Positions 26,986-35,984 of a stretch of 64,000 nt of DNA are shown here, piece after piece. This stretch comes from Pseudomonadota bacterium. Its GTDB lineage: Bacteria > Pseudomonadota > Alphaproteobacteria > Caulobacterales > Aquidulcibacteraceae. The DNA lies in assembly GCA_020161405.1 (NCBI GenBank), contig JAIUOD010000005.1, positions 1 to 64,000 of the forward strand, given 5' to 3'. Within the stretch, counting starts at the first letter, position 1; each line of letters opens with the position of its first letter. The translations under genes were made by a program, and so were the position numbers. The notes under the pieces are model-generated. The model ran no database searches, was not told where the DNA came from, and saw only the letters and a list, made by a program, of their open reading frames with translations.

Positions 26986-27759
26986 TTAGTCCTTTTTATA
27001 CTCGGCAAAGTCATTACAAGATGCATCGGAGCCAAGGTCACAACCTCTTTGGAAGTAATTGCTTGCCTTTGACAAATCTTTTTCGACACCACGGCCGCCA
27101 ACATATAAAAGGCCATTTAGTTCGCAAGAATCGGCATCTTCTAATATGCAACCGGTTTCAAAATATTCTGATGCCTTTTTCTCGTCTTTTTCAACACCTT
27201 GCGTATTTAAGTAAAAAACACCCAAAATTGTGCAAGCGCGGGCATATTCATAATCACAAGATTTCTGTAAATATGGCATCATTGCTTTTGGGTTTTTTGG
27301 ATTGCCTGCTTCATCTTCTTCGTAAATATAATCAAAGCAACCTAAGCCATCGCCTAAATCACAGGCTTTTTTCCAGTAATTACGCCCTTGTTCAGACGAT
27401 AATTTTACGCCGCGCCCTTCATCATAAAAAACGCCAACAGAATAACAACCAATAGCATTTCCAAGATTGCAAGATTTCATATATTTTGTGAATGATTGCG
27501 CATCTGATTTTGGAACGCCATTTCCAAGCGACAAAGCATTGGCAATCCCCAAACATGATAGTGAATGATTATCATCACAACCTTTTGAATAAATTTCATT
27601 TGCCGCTTTATATTTTTTTGTGGTTTCTAAATCATATGCTTTGTTATATTCGGCGTCCCAATCTATTTTGCCACTATTATTTGATTTTGGGGCGGCATTT
27701 GCATTGACTGATAAAGAAAAAGCCAAAGCCAAGCTTAAAATTATATAATTGATTTTCAT
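26986..27759 (-). CDS. Exported cysteine-rich Sel1-repeat protein 2
   Basis: A 257-residue paralogue of the preceding gene, with signal peptide ending NANA (residue 22). Six Sel1 repeats with paired cysteines are seen, such as GCDDNHSLSCLGIANALSLGNG and SCNLGNAIGCYSVGVFYDEG. Identical segments between the two (DGxxCFDYIYxED, MPYLQKSC) show recent tandem duplication. Probably both are periplasmic scaffold or regulatory proteins and co-transcribed. Confidence 0.88.
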   Translation of the reverse strand: MKINYIILSLALAFSLSVNANAAPKSNNSGKIDWDAEYNKAYDLETTKKYKAANEIYSKGCDDNHSLSCLGIANALSLGNGVPKSDAQSFTKYMKSCNLGNAIGCYSVGVFYDEGRGVKLSSEQGRNYWKKACDLGDGLGCFDYIYEEDEAGNPKNPKAMMPYLQKSCDYEYARACTILGVFYLNTQGVEKDEKKASEYFETGCILEDADSCELNGLLYVGGRGVEKDLSKASNYFQRGCDLGSDASCNDFAEYKKD

Positions 27760-27852
27760 TGCACCCTTCCCATTTCAGCGCCCATTTTGCAATTATTATG
27801 GGTTGCGTATAATTTAATGAAAATCAAGGGAAATCTAATATAAAGGGTAATT

Positions 27853-28278
27853 TTATAGCCTCTTCCAATTAAAATATGTTCCAAATGCGAAGGCAATGAA
27901 ATAAAATAATACCAAAAGGCTTGACCAAAACATGAATGTGGTTTGGATTTGCGGCATGAATGGCATTGCAACCAAAGCACCAAAACCACGCACAAAAAAT
28001 ATTGCGCTAATTGCACAAAGGCAAAACTTCGTAAATGGTAATTTGGGAATTAGTCCCGCCCCTGCAAAAGCATAAAGCGACCAAACAAATAAAACACACG
28101 CAATAAAAATTGTAACAATCGTAGGATAAATATCGCCACGCGCCGCCATTAATGCCATTCTTTCGCCAGCGCCAAAATAGCGATACCAATTTTCACCACC
28201 AATAATAATCGCCAAATGCAAAACTGCGGCAATCACACATAAAACCCCGCCTAACATTAAAAATGGTATTCTATGCAT
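27853..28278 (-). CDS. Small membrane protein, TetR-linked (141 aa)
   Basis: Not recognised as a named family. Four hydrophobic helices (about 5-28, 47-70, 83-105, 112-134). The second half, GALVAMPFMP..TTFMFWSSLLVLFYFIAFAFGTYFNW, resembles small DoxX- or DUF-type four-helix membrane proteins, but no motif is decisive. The start overlaps the upstream gene by 8 bases (shared ATGCATGA), so the two are co-translated. With the upstream gene it is divergent from a TetR regulator with twin operators, implying ligand-induced expression. Confidence 0.68.
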   Translation of the reverse strand: MHRIPFLMLGGVLCVIAAVLHLAIIIGGENWYRYFGAGERMALMAARGDIYPTIVTIFIACVLFVWSLYAFAGAGLIPKLPFTKFCLCAISAIFFVRGFGALVAMPFMPQIQTTFMFWSSLLVLFYFIAFAFGTYFNWKRL

Positions 28279-28645
28279 GATTAAAACTTCCCAAAATAAC
28301 CAAACTGCCCATCATAAAAAAAACAATTGGATGCGGAAAACTAAATGGCTTTCCAAGATGGTAGGCACAAAAATAAATAAATAAAGCACTAAACCCTAAC
28401 ATATAGGCGGCGATAAAATATGCCGCATCATTACTCAAGCCTTTAAATGCGCCAAAAAACAAAAACGCAAAACTTATTGCCAAAACGCAAGTTACAGAAT
28501 GCCAAACTACGCGGCTTATGGTTCTTATATTTATATTTAAATCAGTTGCAAAAATCACATTATCAATTTTTTTATTACCAACAAAAATGTGAACGCCCGT
28601 ACCAAATAAACTAATAAGCGCTGCAATTAAAAAACAATAGTTCAC
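28271..28645 (-). CDS. Small membrane protein, first in TetR-controlled pair (124 aa)
   Basis: Not recognised. Four hydrophobic helices: 1-23, 43-65, 72-97 and 105-122. Conserved-looking polar residues sit inside helices (His18, His49, His97 and Phe-Pro-His-Pro near 103-106), hinting at a metal, haem or ligand pocket, but this is inference. The ATG lies 75 bases from the TetR gene start on the other strand, and the two operator copies fall in between. Its 3-prime end overlaps the next gene. There is no signal peptide beyond helix 1. Confidence 0.68.
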   Translation of the reverse strand: MNYCFLIAALISLFGTGVHIFVGNKKIDNVIFATDLNINIRTISRVVWHSVTCVLAISFAFLFFGAFKGLSNDAAYFIAAYMLGFSALFIYFCAYHLGKPFSFPHPIVFFMMGSLVILGSFNHA

Positions 28646-28655
28646 TATATTTCTC

Positions 28656-28692
28656 CATACTATAGCGTATGTTTTCTATACTCTTGCGTATG
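28656..28692. promoter_or_regulatory. Twin TetR operators, 21 bp apart
   Basis: CATACTATAGCGTATG (28656-28671) and TATACTCTTGCGTATG (28677-28692) are two near-copies of one 16-bp palindrome with arms ATAC and GTAT. Their offset is exactly 21 bases, two helical turns, so dimers would lie on one face of DNA. They sit between the divergent TetR gene and the membrane-protein pair. Confidence 0.7.
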
Positions 28693-28718
28693 GTAAGTCA
28701 ATGCGTTAGATTATAAAA

Positions 28719-29279
28719 ATGCAAAAAACGCCAAAACTTGGAAAAATTGATTGGATAAATGCGGGGTTTCGCGCCCTTTGCAAAGGTGGTGCAAATGCAA
28801 TTGCCATTGAACCAATCGCACGCGAATTGAAGTCCACAAAGGGTAGTTTTTATTGGCATTTCAAAGACTTGGCAGCATTAAAATCTGCAATGCTTGATCA
28901 TTATAAAACCGCAGGAACAGAGGCGATAATAATAATCGCCAATCAAAAACTAACCCCGATTGAAAGTTTGTTATTTACGATTCGTTCTGCGCTTTCCCCG
29001 CCTAATAATGATATTGGCGGGCGTGATGCCGAACTTGCGGTGCGCGATTGGGCAAGATGGGATGTTGAAGCACATGAAAAAATATCAAAAATTGATGATG
29101 CGCGTATTGGTTTTTTACTGGCAAAATTAATTGAAATCGGCCATAATCAAATTGAGGCGGACAAACGCGCCAATATTCTTTATGCAACTTATTTGGGCGC
29201 AATCAATATGCGCGCTGCCGGCAAAGAAATCTCTATTGAAACTATGACGCAATTTATGATTGCCACAATTAAGCTTTAA
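28719..29279 (+). CDS. TetR-family transcriptional regulator
   Basis: A 186-residue one-component repressor. The N-terminal helix-turn-helix is canonical: IEPIARELKSTKGSFYWHFKDLAALKSAMLDH (residues 30-60). The C-terminal ligand domain is not assigned. It starts 26 bases after the second operator, so autoregulation and control of the two divergent membrane genes are expected. The inducer cannot be told. Confidence 0.9.
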   Translation: MQKTPKLGKIDWINAGFRALCKGGANAIAIEPIARELKSTKGSFYWHFKDLAALKSAMLDHYKTAGTEAIIIIANQKLTPIESLLFTIRSALSPPNNDIGGRDAELAVRDWARWDVEAHEKISKIDDARIGFLLAKLIEIGHNQIEADKRANILYATYLGAINMRAAGKEISIETMTQFMIATIKL

Positions 29280-29285
29280 ATTTGA

Positions 29286-31088
29286 TTATTCAAACTCTGC
29301 AACTAAATGGCCTTTTTCAACTTCCATAAGTTTTGGGCGATATTGTTCATCAGAATTATCATCAATTTTTGATTTTAAAAACCGCAATTGCGCCTTGGCA
29401 TCAAGTGGGCTTGGAAGGTCGCCTTCAAGTTTTACGCGCTGCCTTGCACGCTCAATTTTTGGGTCAGGGATTGGGGCAGCAGAGATTAGAGCCTTTGTAT
29501 ATGGATGGCGTGCATCATTATAGATTGCATCCCTGTCGGCTGATTCAACAACACGCCCCAAATACATAACCATTATGCGATGTGAAACTTCACGAACAAT
29601 TGCCAAATCATGCGAAATGAATAGCATTCCAAGTTTAAATTCACGCTGTAAATCAAGTAATAAATCAATAATTTGCGCACGGATTGACACATCAAGCGCC
29701 GAAACCGCCTCATCACAAACTACAAATTTTGGGCGTAATATCATAGCGCGTGCAATGCCAACACGTTGATTTTGACCGCCCGAAAATTCGTGTGGATAGC
29801 GGTTTATCCAATTGGGATCTAAACCAACACGCCCCATTATTTCTTTTACTTTTTCATCGCGCTCTTTAGCAGTTAAAAGTGGATAATGAACCAATAATGG
29901 TTCGGCAATTGATGCGCCAATCGACATACGTGGGTCAAGGCTTGCCAGTGGGTCTTGGAAAACTATGGTTAAATCCTTACGCTCTTTACGTAATTCTTTG
30001 GAAGTTTTGTTTGACACATCCTTGCCAAGCCATGCCACAGCGCCAGATGAAGGTGGAATAAGTTTCAAAACCGCACGCGCCAAAGTTGATTTACCGCAAC
30101 CAGATTCGCCAACCACACCAATTGTTTCACCGGCGCGAACGATTAAATCAACGCCATCAACCGCCTTTAAAGGTTTGATTTTTGGAAATAGACCACCGCC
30201 AATTTTTACAGGAAAATGAACTTTTATATCTTTTGCTTCAATGATTATTTCATCATCTTTTGTAGGTGGCGGCGCAAGTTTTGCCCCCAGCCTATCTACT
30301 TTATCAAGGCGTGGAACAGCCGCTAACAATTTTTTTGTATATTCATTTTGCGGTGAATAGAATATTTCTTGCGCACTTGCCCCTTCAACATATTCGCCTT
30401 TATTCATAACTTGAACGCGGTCGGCAAGGCGCGCGACGACACCCATATCATGTGTAATTAAGGCAATTGCCGCACCTAAATCTTTTTGAAGCTCACTCAT
30501 AAGCTCAAGCACTTGAGCCTGCACTGTTACATCAAGCGCTGTGGTTGGTTCATCGGCGATAAGAAGTTTCGGCTCGCAAAGCATGGCGATTGCAATCATT
30601 ACCCTTTGACGCATTCCGCCCGATAGTTCATGCGGATATTGGTTCATACGCCTAATGGCTTCGGGAATACGCACACGCTCTAACCAATCAACGCATCTTT
30701 TTTGCGCCGCTTCACCACGAAATTCAGTATGAAGATTTAAAACCTCAAGCATTTGATCGCCAATTTTCATATGCGGCGTAAGCGATGTTAAGGGATCTTG
30801 AAAAATCATCGACATTTGGGCGCCGCGAATTTTATTTAATTCGGACGTTTTTAATCCCAATAATTCTTGCCCCATGAATTTGATAGAACCTGTGGCTTTG
30901 CCATTTCGTGCAAGCAGGCCCATTGCGGTCAAAAAAGTTTGCGATTTGCCCGAACCTGATTCACCAACCACAGCCACACATTCGCCAGCGTTTATTTCAA
31001 GGTTAATACCTTTTACGGCATTGATAATTCCATCAGGTGTGGTGAAATCTATGTGTAAATCTTGAACACTAAGTATGGGCTTGGTCAA
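29286..31088 (-). CDS. Double-ATPase peptide ABC transporter ATP-binding protein (YejF/DppDF type)
   Basis: A 600-residue fusion of two oligopeptide-type ABC ATPases. Walker A motifs are GESGSGKSQ and GESGCGKST, each followed by LSGGMRQR or FSGGQNQR signature and Walker B (LLIADEPTTALD; VVCDEAVSALD); both halves end in the family oligo-dipeptide C-terminal region. Start TTG at 31088 has GGAGAG before it. It energises import of peptides or peptide-like compounds, as YejF does. No permease or binding-protein gene is next to it, so partners must be elsewhere. A DUF885 peptidase is immediately upstream but is separated by a terminator. Confidence 0.9.
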   Translation of the reverse strand: MTKPILSVQDLHIDFTTPDGIINAVKGINLEINAGECVAVVGESGSGKSQTFLTAMGLLARNGKATGSIKFMGQELLGLKTSELNKIRGAQMSMIFQDPLTSLTPHMKIGDQMLEVLNLHTEFRGEAAQKRCVDWLERVRIPEAIRRMNQYPHELSGGMRQRVMIAIAMLCEPKLLIADEPTTALDVTVQAQVLELMSELQKDLGAAIALITHDMGVVARLADRVQVMNKGEYVEGASAQEIFYSPQNEYTKKLLAAVPRLDKVDRLGAKLAPPPTKDDEIIIEAKDIKVHFPVKIGGGLFPKIKPLKAVDGVDLIVRAGETIGVVGESGCGKSTLARAVLKLIPPSSGAVAWLGKDVSNKTSKELRKERKDLTIVFQDPLASLDPRMSIGASIAEPLLVHYPLLTAKERDEKVKEIMGRVGLDPNWINRYPHEFSGGQNQRVGIARAMILRPKFVVCDEAVSALDVSIRAQIIDLLLDLQREFKLGMLFISHDLAIVREVSHRIMVMYLGRVVESADRDAIYNDARHPYTKALISAAPIPDPKIERARQRVKLEGDLPSPLDAKAQLRFLKSKIDDNSDEQYRPKLMEVEKGHLVAEFE

Positions 31089-31103
31089 ATCAATCTCTCC
31101 AAT

Positions 31104-31141
31104 AAAAAAAGCATCGCCTATTTTTGAAAATAGGCAATGCA
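31104..31141 (-). terminator. Terminator after the DUF885 gene
   Basis: On the minus strand: GCATtGCCTATTTT pairs with AAAATAGGCgATGC and is followed by seven T (31110-31104). It separates the DUF885 gene from the ABC gene. Confidence 0.85.
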
Positions 31142-31174
31142 ATTTTTCATCTAAACCATTATTTTGGCAGATTT

Positions 31175-32998
31175 TTAGGCAATATAGCCTTTATCGCGAT
31201 AAACCTGCTCAAGAACATCAAGCGGGACAGCGCCCGCCAATAGGCCTGCATCATGGAAATCTTTGATTGAATATTTTGCGCCCATATGCGCTTGCATCAT
31301 GCTGCGGATTTTTAGCCATTGAATTTTACCAACCATATAGCCAAGCGCTTGCCCCGGCCATACGCAATAACGTTCGATTTCTGTTGTTGCCGCACTTGGT
31401 GCATCACCTGTATGTTCACTCATATAGGCAATGGCTTTTTCACGGCTCCAGCGTTTTGAATGCATACCTGTATCAACCACAAGGCGAACCGCGCGGAACA
31501 TTGCATCATGCAAGAAGCCGATTTTACCCCATTGATCATTTTCATACATGCCCATTTCATTTGCCAATTCTTCGGAATAAAGTGCCCAACCCTCAACATA
31601 GGCATTAAAGCCAGACAATTTACGAACCATTGGCAATGGCGCTTCTTGTTGGATTGAAATTTGGAAATGATGCCCCGGAACAGCCTCGTGATAGGTCAAA
31701 GTTGGCAATAACCATTTTGCTTGCTCTGCTGTATCACGCAAATTGATATAATACATGCCAGGGCGCGAACCATCCAATGCAGGCGCATTATAATAACCAC
31801 CCGGTGCACCCGCCTCAATTTCTTTTGGAACACGTTTGATTTGCACTTTTGCCTTTGGCAGAACATTGAAATAATCAGGAACTTTTTTATAAACGCCATC
31901 AACCAAAGTGTTTAGATATTTTAGCAAATCTTCTTTGGCGGCATCATTATTATCATAAAGCTGTTTTGGGTCTTTATTAAGCGCAGCCATTCTTTGACCT
32001 ACACTACCCTTTGTAACGCCTTGCGATTTGAAAATTTCATCAATGCGGGCACTTAATTCTTCAACTTTTGCAAGGCCAAGTTTGTGAATTTCATCAGGTG
32101 TCATTGATGATGTTGTGCCAACTTTGGCGGCATAGGCATATCGTGCCTCCCCATCTGGAAGGCGCCAAATGCCTGCATCATGTACTGATTTTGGCAAATA
32201 TGATTTCAAAGTTTGCGCTTGTTTTGTTAAAGCCGCGCGAATTTGAGTATCAACGATTTTGGTTGCGCGCGCGGCATAATTGCCCGCAATATTGTTTTCT
32301 TTTAATTTGCCAATAAGGCTTTTGACAAGAACATTATCACCTGCTTTAGTTTTGGTCATTGGCCCTAATTGTTCAAGCGCACGTTTAAGAACGAAATCAG
32401 GTGGCAAAAGGCCAATTTTGGCATCTTGTACAAAATTTGCGGTTTCTTCATTCAAAAGTTTTGCATATTCATCAAGGCGCGAAATATAAGCTTCGGCATC
32501 GTCCTTATTTTCAATTGAATGCTGACTATTTAAGAAATCAGGGATTGATTGATATGCACCCGTTAATTGTGAAACCACGTATGGCGCGCCAACACTTGCC
32601 GTGCCTTTGAATTTTTTTATACCTTCTAATTGGGTTGTGTAATCCCAGCTTACGGTATCATAATTAATTCTATCCATGCCACTAAGGCTTGAGCGCGGAA
32701 TTGCTTTTAGTGCTGATACAGTCTTTTCAACAAATGCCTGCGCCCTATCACGTGCGGCTTTATCAGAATGATCAAGTTTTGACTTTTGATACGCAAACTC
32801 CCCTTTATCAGAGCCGATTGCAGTACAAAGGCCAGGGGATAATTTAAGCAAATCATTAAATGCCGTATCAAAAACCGCTTTTAATGCAGGGTTTGCCGCA
32901 TCTTGTGCACTGGCGGCACGAACAAGCCCCATTGATGTTCCAATTGCGCCAAAACCAATTGCGCCTGCGCCTTGTAAAAAATCCCTGCGATTAAACAT
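31175..32998 (-). CDS. Exported DUF885 metallo-peptidase-like protein
   Basis: A 607-residue protein with a twin-arginine signal (NRRDFLQGAGAIGFGA), so it should be folded before export to the periplasm. The C-terminal half carries YHEAVPGHHFQ (near residue 415), a gluzincin-like HExxxH zinc motif, and YVEGWALYSEELANEMG, where the second Glu would bind zinc. DUF885 proteins are thought to be metallopeptidases or related hydrolases. It lies next to a peptide ABC ATPase gene with a terminator between, which fits a peptide-use theme but proves nothing. Confidence 0.85.
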   Translation of the reverse strand: MFNRRDFLQGAGAIGFGAIGTSMGLVRAASAQDAANPALKAVFDTAFNDLLKLSPGLCTAIGSDKGEFAYQKSKLDHSDKAARDRAQAFVEKTVSALKAIPRSSLSGMDRINYDTVSWDYTTQLEGIKKFKGTASVGAPYVVSQLTGAYQSIPDFLNSQHSIENKDDAEAYISRLDEYAKLLNEETANFVQDAKIGLLPPDFVLKRALEQLGPMTKTKAGDNVLVKSLIGKLKENNIAGNYAARATKIVDTQIRAALTKQAQTLKSYLPKSVHDAGIWRLPDGEARYAYAAKVGTTSSMTPDEIHKLGLAKVEELSARIDEIFKSQGVTKGSVGQRMAALNKDPKQLYDNNDAAKEDLLKYLNTLVDGVYKKVPDYFNVLPKAKVQIKRVPKEIEAGAPGGYYNAPALDGSRPGMYYINLRDTAEQAKWLLPTLTYHEAVPGHHFQISIQQEAPLPMVRKLSGFNAYVEGWALYSEELANEMGMYENDQWGKIGFLHDAMFRAVRLVVDTGMHSKRWSREKAIAYMSEHTGDAPSAATTEIERYCVWPGQALGYMVGKIQWLKIRSMMQAHMGAKYSIKDFHDAGLLAGAVPLDVLEQVYRDKGYIA

Positions 32999-33082
32999 AT
33001 TATAATTCCCATTATCAATTATTGTTTTTCGATAATCGGAAACTATGGCAAGTTTTTAAATTTTGCAAATTAAATTTTCTGT

Positions 33083-33110
33083 AAAAAAATGCCGCCAATT
33101 AGGCGGCATT
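33083..33110 (-). terminator. Terminator of acs
   Basis: On the minus strand AATGCCGCC and GGCGGCATT pair perfectly around five bases and are followed by seven T. Confidence 0.88.
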
Positions 33111-33126
33111 TTGAAAAAGATTTGAA

Positions 33127-35064
33127 TTATTTCTTATTCTGGCGATTTTCGATTAGATCATCAACAACGCTTGGATCCGCAAGGGTTGAAGTATCACCCA
33201 ATGCACCAAAATCATCTTCGGCAATTTTACGCAAAATACGGCGCATAATTTTACCAGAGCGGGTTTTTGGAAGGCCAATAATTGCAAATTGAATTTTATC
33301 AGGCGTTGCAATTGGGCCAATATGTTGGCGAACCCATGCAACCAATTCTTTGCGCAATTCTTCTGATGGTTCATCACCAGTGTTCAAAGTAACATAAGCA
33401 TAAATGCCTTGCCCTTTAATGTCATGCGGATAACCAACCACCGCAGCCTCGGCAACTTTACCATGTGATACAAGTGCTGATTCAACCTCTGCAGTACCCA
33501 TGCGGTGACCGGAAACGTTGATAACGTCATCCACACGACCTGTAATCCAATAATAGCCATCTTCGTCACGGCGCGCACCATCACCAGTGAAATAATTGCC
33601 ACGATATGTCGTGAAATAGGTTTCAAAGAAACGATAGTGGTCATTATAAATTGTGCGCATTTGACCAGGCCAAGAATCTTTAATGATAAGATTGCCTTCG
33701 GTTGCGCCTTCTAATTCTTTACCTTCGGCATCAACCAATGCAGGTTGAACACCAAAGAATGGCAAGGTTGCAGACCCTGGTTTCAAATCTGTTGCGCCCG
33801 CAAGTGGCGTAATCATCGCACCACCAGTTTCTGTTTGCCACCAAGTATCAACGATTGGGCAACGGCTATCGCCAACTACTTCATAATACCAGCGCCAAGC
33901 TTCTGGATTAATAGGTTCGCCAACTGAACCCATTACTCGAAGGGTTGCACGCGAAGTTTTCTTAACTGGGCCATCGCCATCACGCATAAGGGCGCGAATT
34001 GCGGTTGGTGCGGTATAGAAAATATTCACTTTATGCTTATCAATTACTTGCCAGAAACGTGATGCGTCAGGGTATGATGGAACACCTTCAAACATCAATG
34101 TTGTCGCGCCATTCGCAAGCGGGCCATAGACAATATAAGAATGCCCAGTTACCCAACCCACATCCGCCGTACACCAATAAATATCGCCTTCTTGATAATC
34201 AAACACATATTTATGGGTCAAAGATGCATGAAGCAAGTAACCGCCAGTAGTATGCAACACACCTTTTGGTTTACCCGTTGAGCCCGAAGTATAAAGAATG
34301 AAAAGTGGTGTTTCAGCAGGATATGCAATTGGTTCGCATTTTGGGGAAACGTATTTTGACGCATCATCATAATAAACGTCACGTCCTTCAACCATATTCA
34401 CTTCACCACCAGTGCGTTTTACCACTAAAATATGTTCCAAAACTGGGCACATACCGGCGGCAATATCAGCATTGGCTTTTAATGGAATGGCTTTACCACC
34501 ACGCATTGAATAATCAGAAGTGATAAGAAGTTTTGAATCGCAATCTTCAATACGTTGCGCAAGTGATTCAGGAGAGAAGCCACCAAAAACGATAGAATGA
34601 ATTGCGCCAATGCGTGTACAAGCAAGCATTGCAAATGCCGCCTCCGGAATCATTGGCAAATAAATTGTTACGCGGTCACCCTTGTGAACGTTCAAAGAGC
34701 GTAAGGTGTTTGCCCATTTACAAACTTCAACATGCAATTGTTTATAAGTATAGGTTTTTGATTCATCAGGGTTATCGCCTTCCCAAATGATTGCAATTTG
34801 ATCGCCACGGGTTTCAAGGTGGCGGTCAATACAATTATAAGAAACGTTGATTTCGCCGTCTTTGAACCATTCAATACCGAATGTGTCTTCATCAAAAGAA
34901 GTTGATTTGATTTGTGTCGGCTCTTTGAACCAATCAAGCGATTTTGCTTGCTCCGCCCAGAATGCATCAGGATTAGTGATGGATTCTTTATACATTTGTT
35001 CGTATTTTGCTTTGTTTATATGTGCTTTTGCGGCAAGTTCTGCTGGTGGGGCATATTTGGTCAT
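33127..35064 (-). CDS. acs: Acetyl-CoA synthetase
   Basis: A 645-residue AMP-forming enzyme that activates acetate to acetyl-CoA. Core motifs are [11 protein letters not shown] (P-loop-like A3), WWQTETGG (A5), [23 protein letters not shown] (A7/A8), and the C-terminal [14 protein letters not shown] (A10), whose lysine is the usual acetylation site. GAGGAAACTATAAATG sets the start. Length matches the family. It is followed by a terminator and divergent from a creatininase-like gene. Confidence 0.97.
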   Translation of the reverse strand: MTKYAPPAELAAKAHINKAKYEQMYKESITNPDAFWAEQAKSLDWFKEPTQIKSTSFDEDTFGIEWFKDGEINVSYNCIDRHLETRGDQIAIIWEGDNPDESKTYTYKQLHVEVCKWANTLRSLNVHKGDRVTIYLPMIPEAAFAMLACTRIGAIHSIVFGGFSPESLAQRIEDCDSKLLITSDYSMRGGKAIPLKANADIAAGMCPVLEHILVVKRTGGEVNMVEGRDVYYDDASKYVSPKCEPIAYPAETPLFILYTSGSTGKPKGVLHTTGGYLLHASLTHKYVFDYQEGDIYWCTADVGWVTGHSYIVYGPLANGATTLMFEGVPSYPDASRFWQVIDKHKVNIFYTAPTAIRALMRDGDGPVKKTSRATLRVMGSVGEPINPEAWRWYYEVVGDSRCPIVDTWWQTETGGAMITPLAGATDLKPGSATLPFFGVQPALVDAEGKELEGATEGNLIIKDSWPGQMRTIYNDHYRFFETYFTTYRGNYFTGDGARRDEDGYYWITGRVDDVINVSGHRMGTAEVESALVSHGKVAEAAVVGYPHDIKGQGIYAYVTLNTGDEPSEELRKELVAWVRQHIGPIATPDKIQFAIIGLPKTRSGKIMRRILRKIAEDDFGALGDTSTLADPSVVDDLIENRQNKK

Positions 35065-35226
35065 TTATAGTTTCCTCAAACCTTGTATCGATTGGCTGCA
35101 TTTGGTCAAAAAGCCCGCCTATAGTCAATTACGACTTTCGTGCAAAAACATTAAAATGAAAAATATTCTGCGCAATGTGTATCATTTTTGAAAATTCACG
35201 ATAAAAAACAATAAAGAGGTTTTAAA

Positions 35227-35973
35227 ATGTATCTATCGGCGGCAACATGGCAAGAAATTGAAGCGCGCATTAAATCGGGCAAAAAATCAATAATTATTCC
35301 TATTGGTTCACACGAACAACATGGCCCAACTGGTCTTATTGGAACTGATGCAATGTGCCCGCAAATAATTTTGGATGAAGCGCAAAAGCAAGCTGACATT
35401 CTAATTGGCCCCAATTTTGGCGTTGGTCAGGCACAGCATCACATGGCATTTGCAGGTTCAATGACATTACGCCCAAGCACAATGATTGCCACAATTGTCG
35501 ATTGGACAAATTCATTAGCCCATCATGGCTTCACCCATATTTATTGGCTTAATGGTCATGGCGGAAATTGCGCGACCATTAATGCGGCATTTTGTGAAAC
35601 CTATCATCAATATTCAATGAAAGGTGAAAGTGCGCCATTCAAACACTTGTTGATGAATTGGTGGGAATTACCGGGGATTACCAAATTCTGTATGGATTTA
35701 TTTCCAGTAGGTCACGGAAGCCATGCCACAGCATCCGAAGTTGCCCTTACTTATTGGCGGTTCAAAGAGCGTGAAAGTTTGAATCAATTAAAACTTGAAC
35801 CCAAAATCGCACCAAGCGGTAGCATTCGCGATGCCCTTGATTATCGCAAACAATTCCCAGATGGTCGAATTGGTTCAGACCCAACCACCGCAACAATTGA
35901 ATTGGGCGGTAAGATTGTTGAGGCAAGCGTTAAGGCATTATTGGAAAGCTTTAAAGAATTTGAAAAAGCCTAG
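35227..35973 (+). CDS. Creatininase-family amidohydrolase
   Basis: A 248-residue cytoplasmic hydrolase. The metal ligands are seen in IPIGSHEQHGP (E and H), LIGTDAMCP (D), NGHGGN and the C-terminal HGSHATASEVAL, all diagnostic of the creatininase fold (two-metal). Members include creatininase, formamide hydrolases in riboflavin and F420 synthesis, and mycofactocin MftE; the substrate is not clear. AAAGAGG precedes the ATG. It is convergent with the mltB-type gene. Confidence 0.88.
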   Translation: MYLSAATWQEIEARIKSGKKSIIIPIGSHEQHGPTGLIGTDAMCPQIILDEAQKQADILIGPNFGVGQAQHHMAFAGSMTLRPSTMIATIVDWTNSLAHHGFTHIYWLNGHGGNCATINAAFCETYHQYSMKGESAPFKHLLMNWWELPGITKFCMDLFPVGHGSHATASEVALTYWRFKERESLNQLKLEPKIAPSGSIRDALDYRKQFPDGRIGSDPTTATIELGGKIVEASVKALLESFKEFEKA

Positions 35974-35984
35974 TTTTTCAAATC

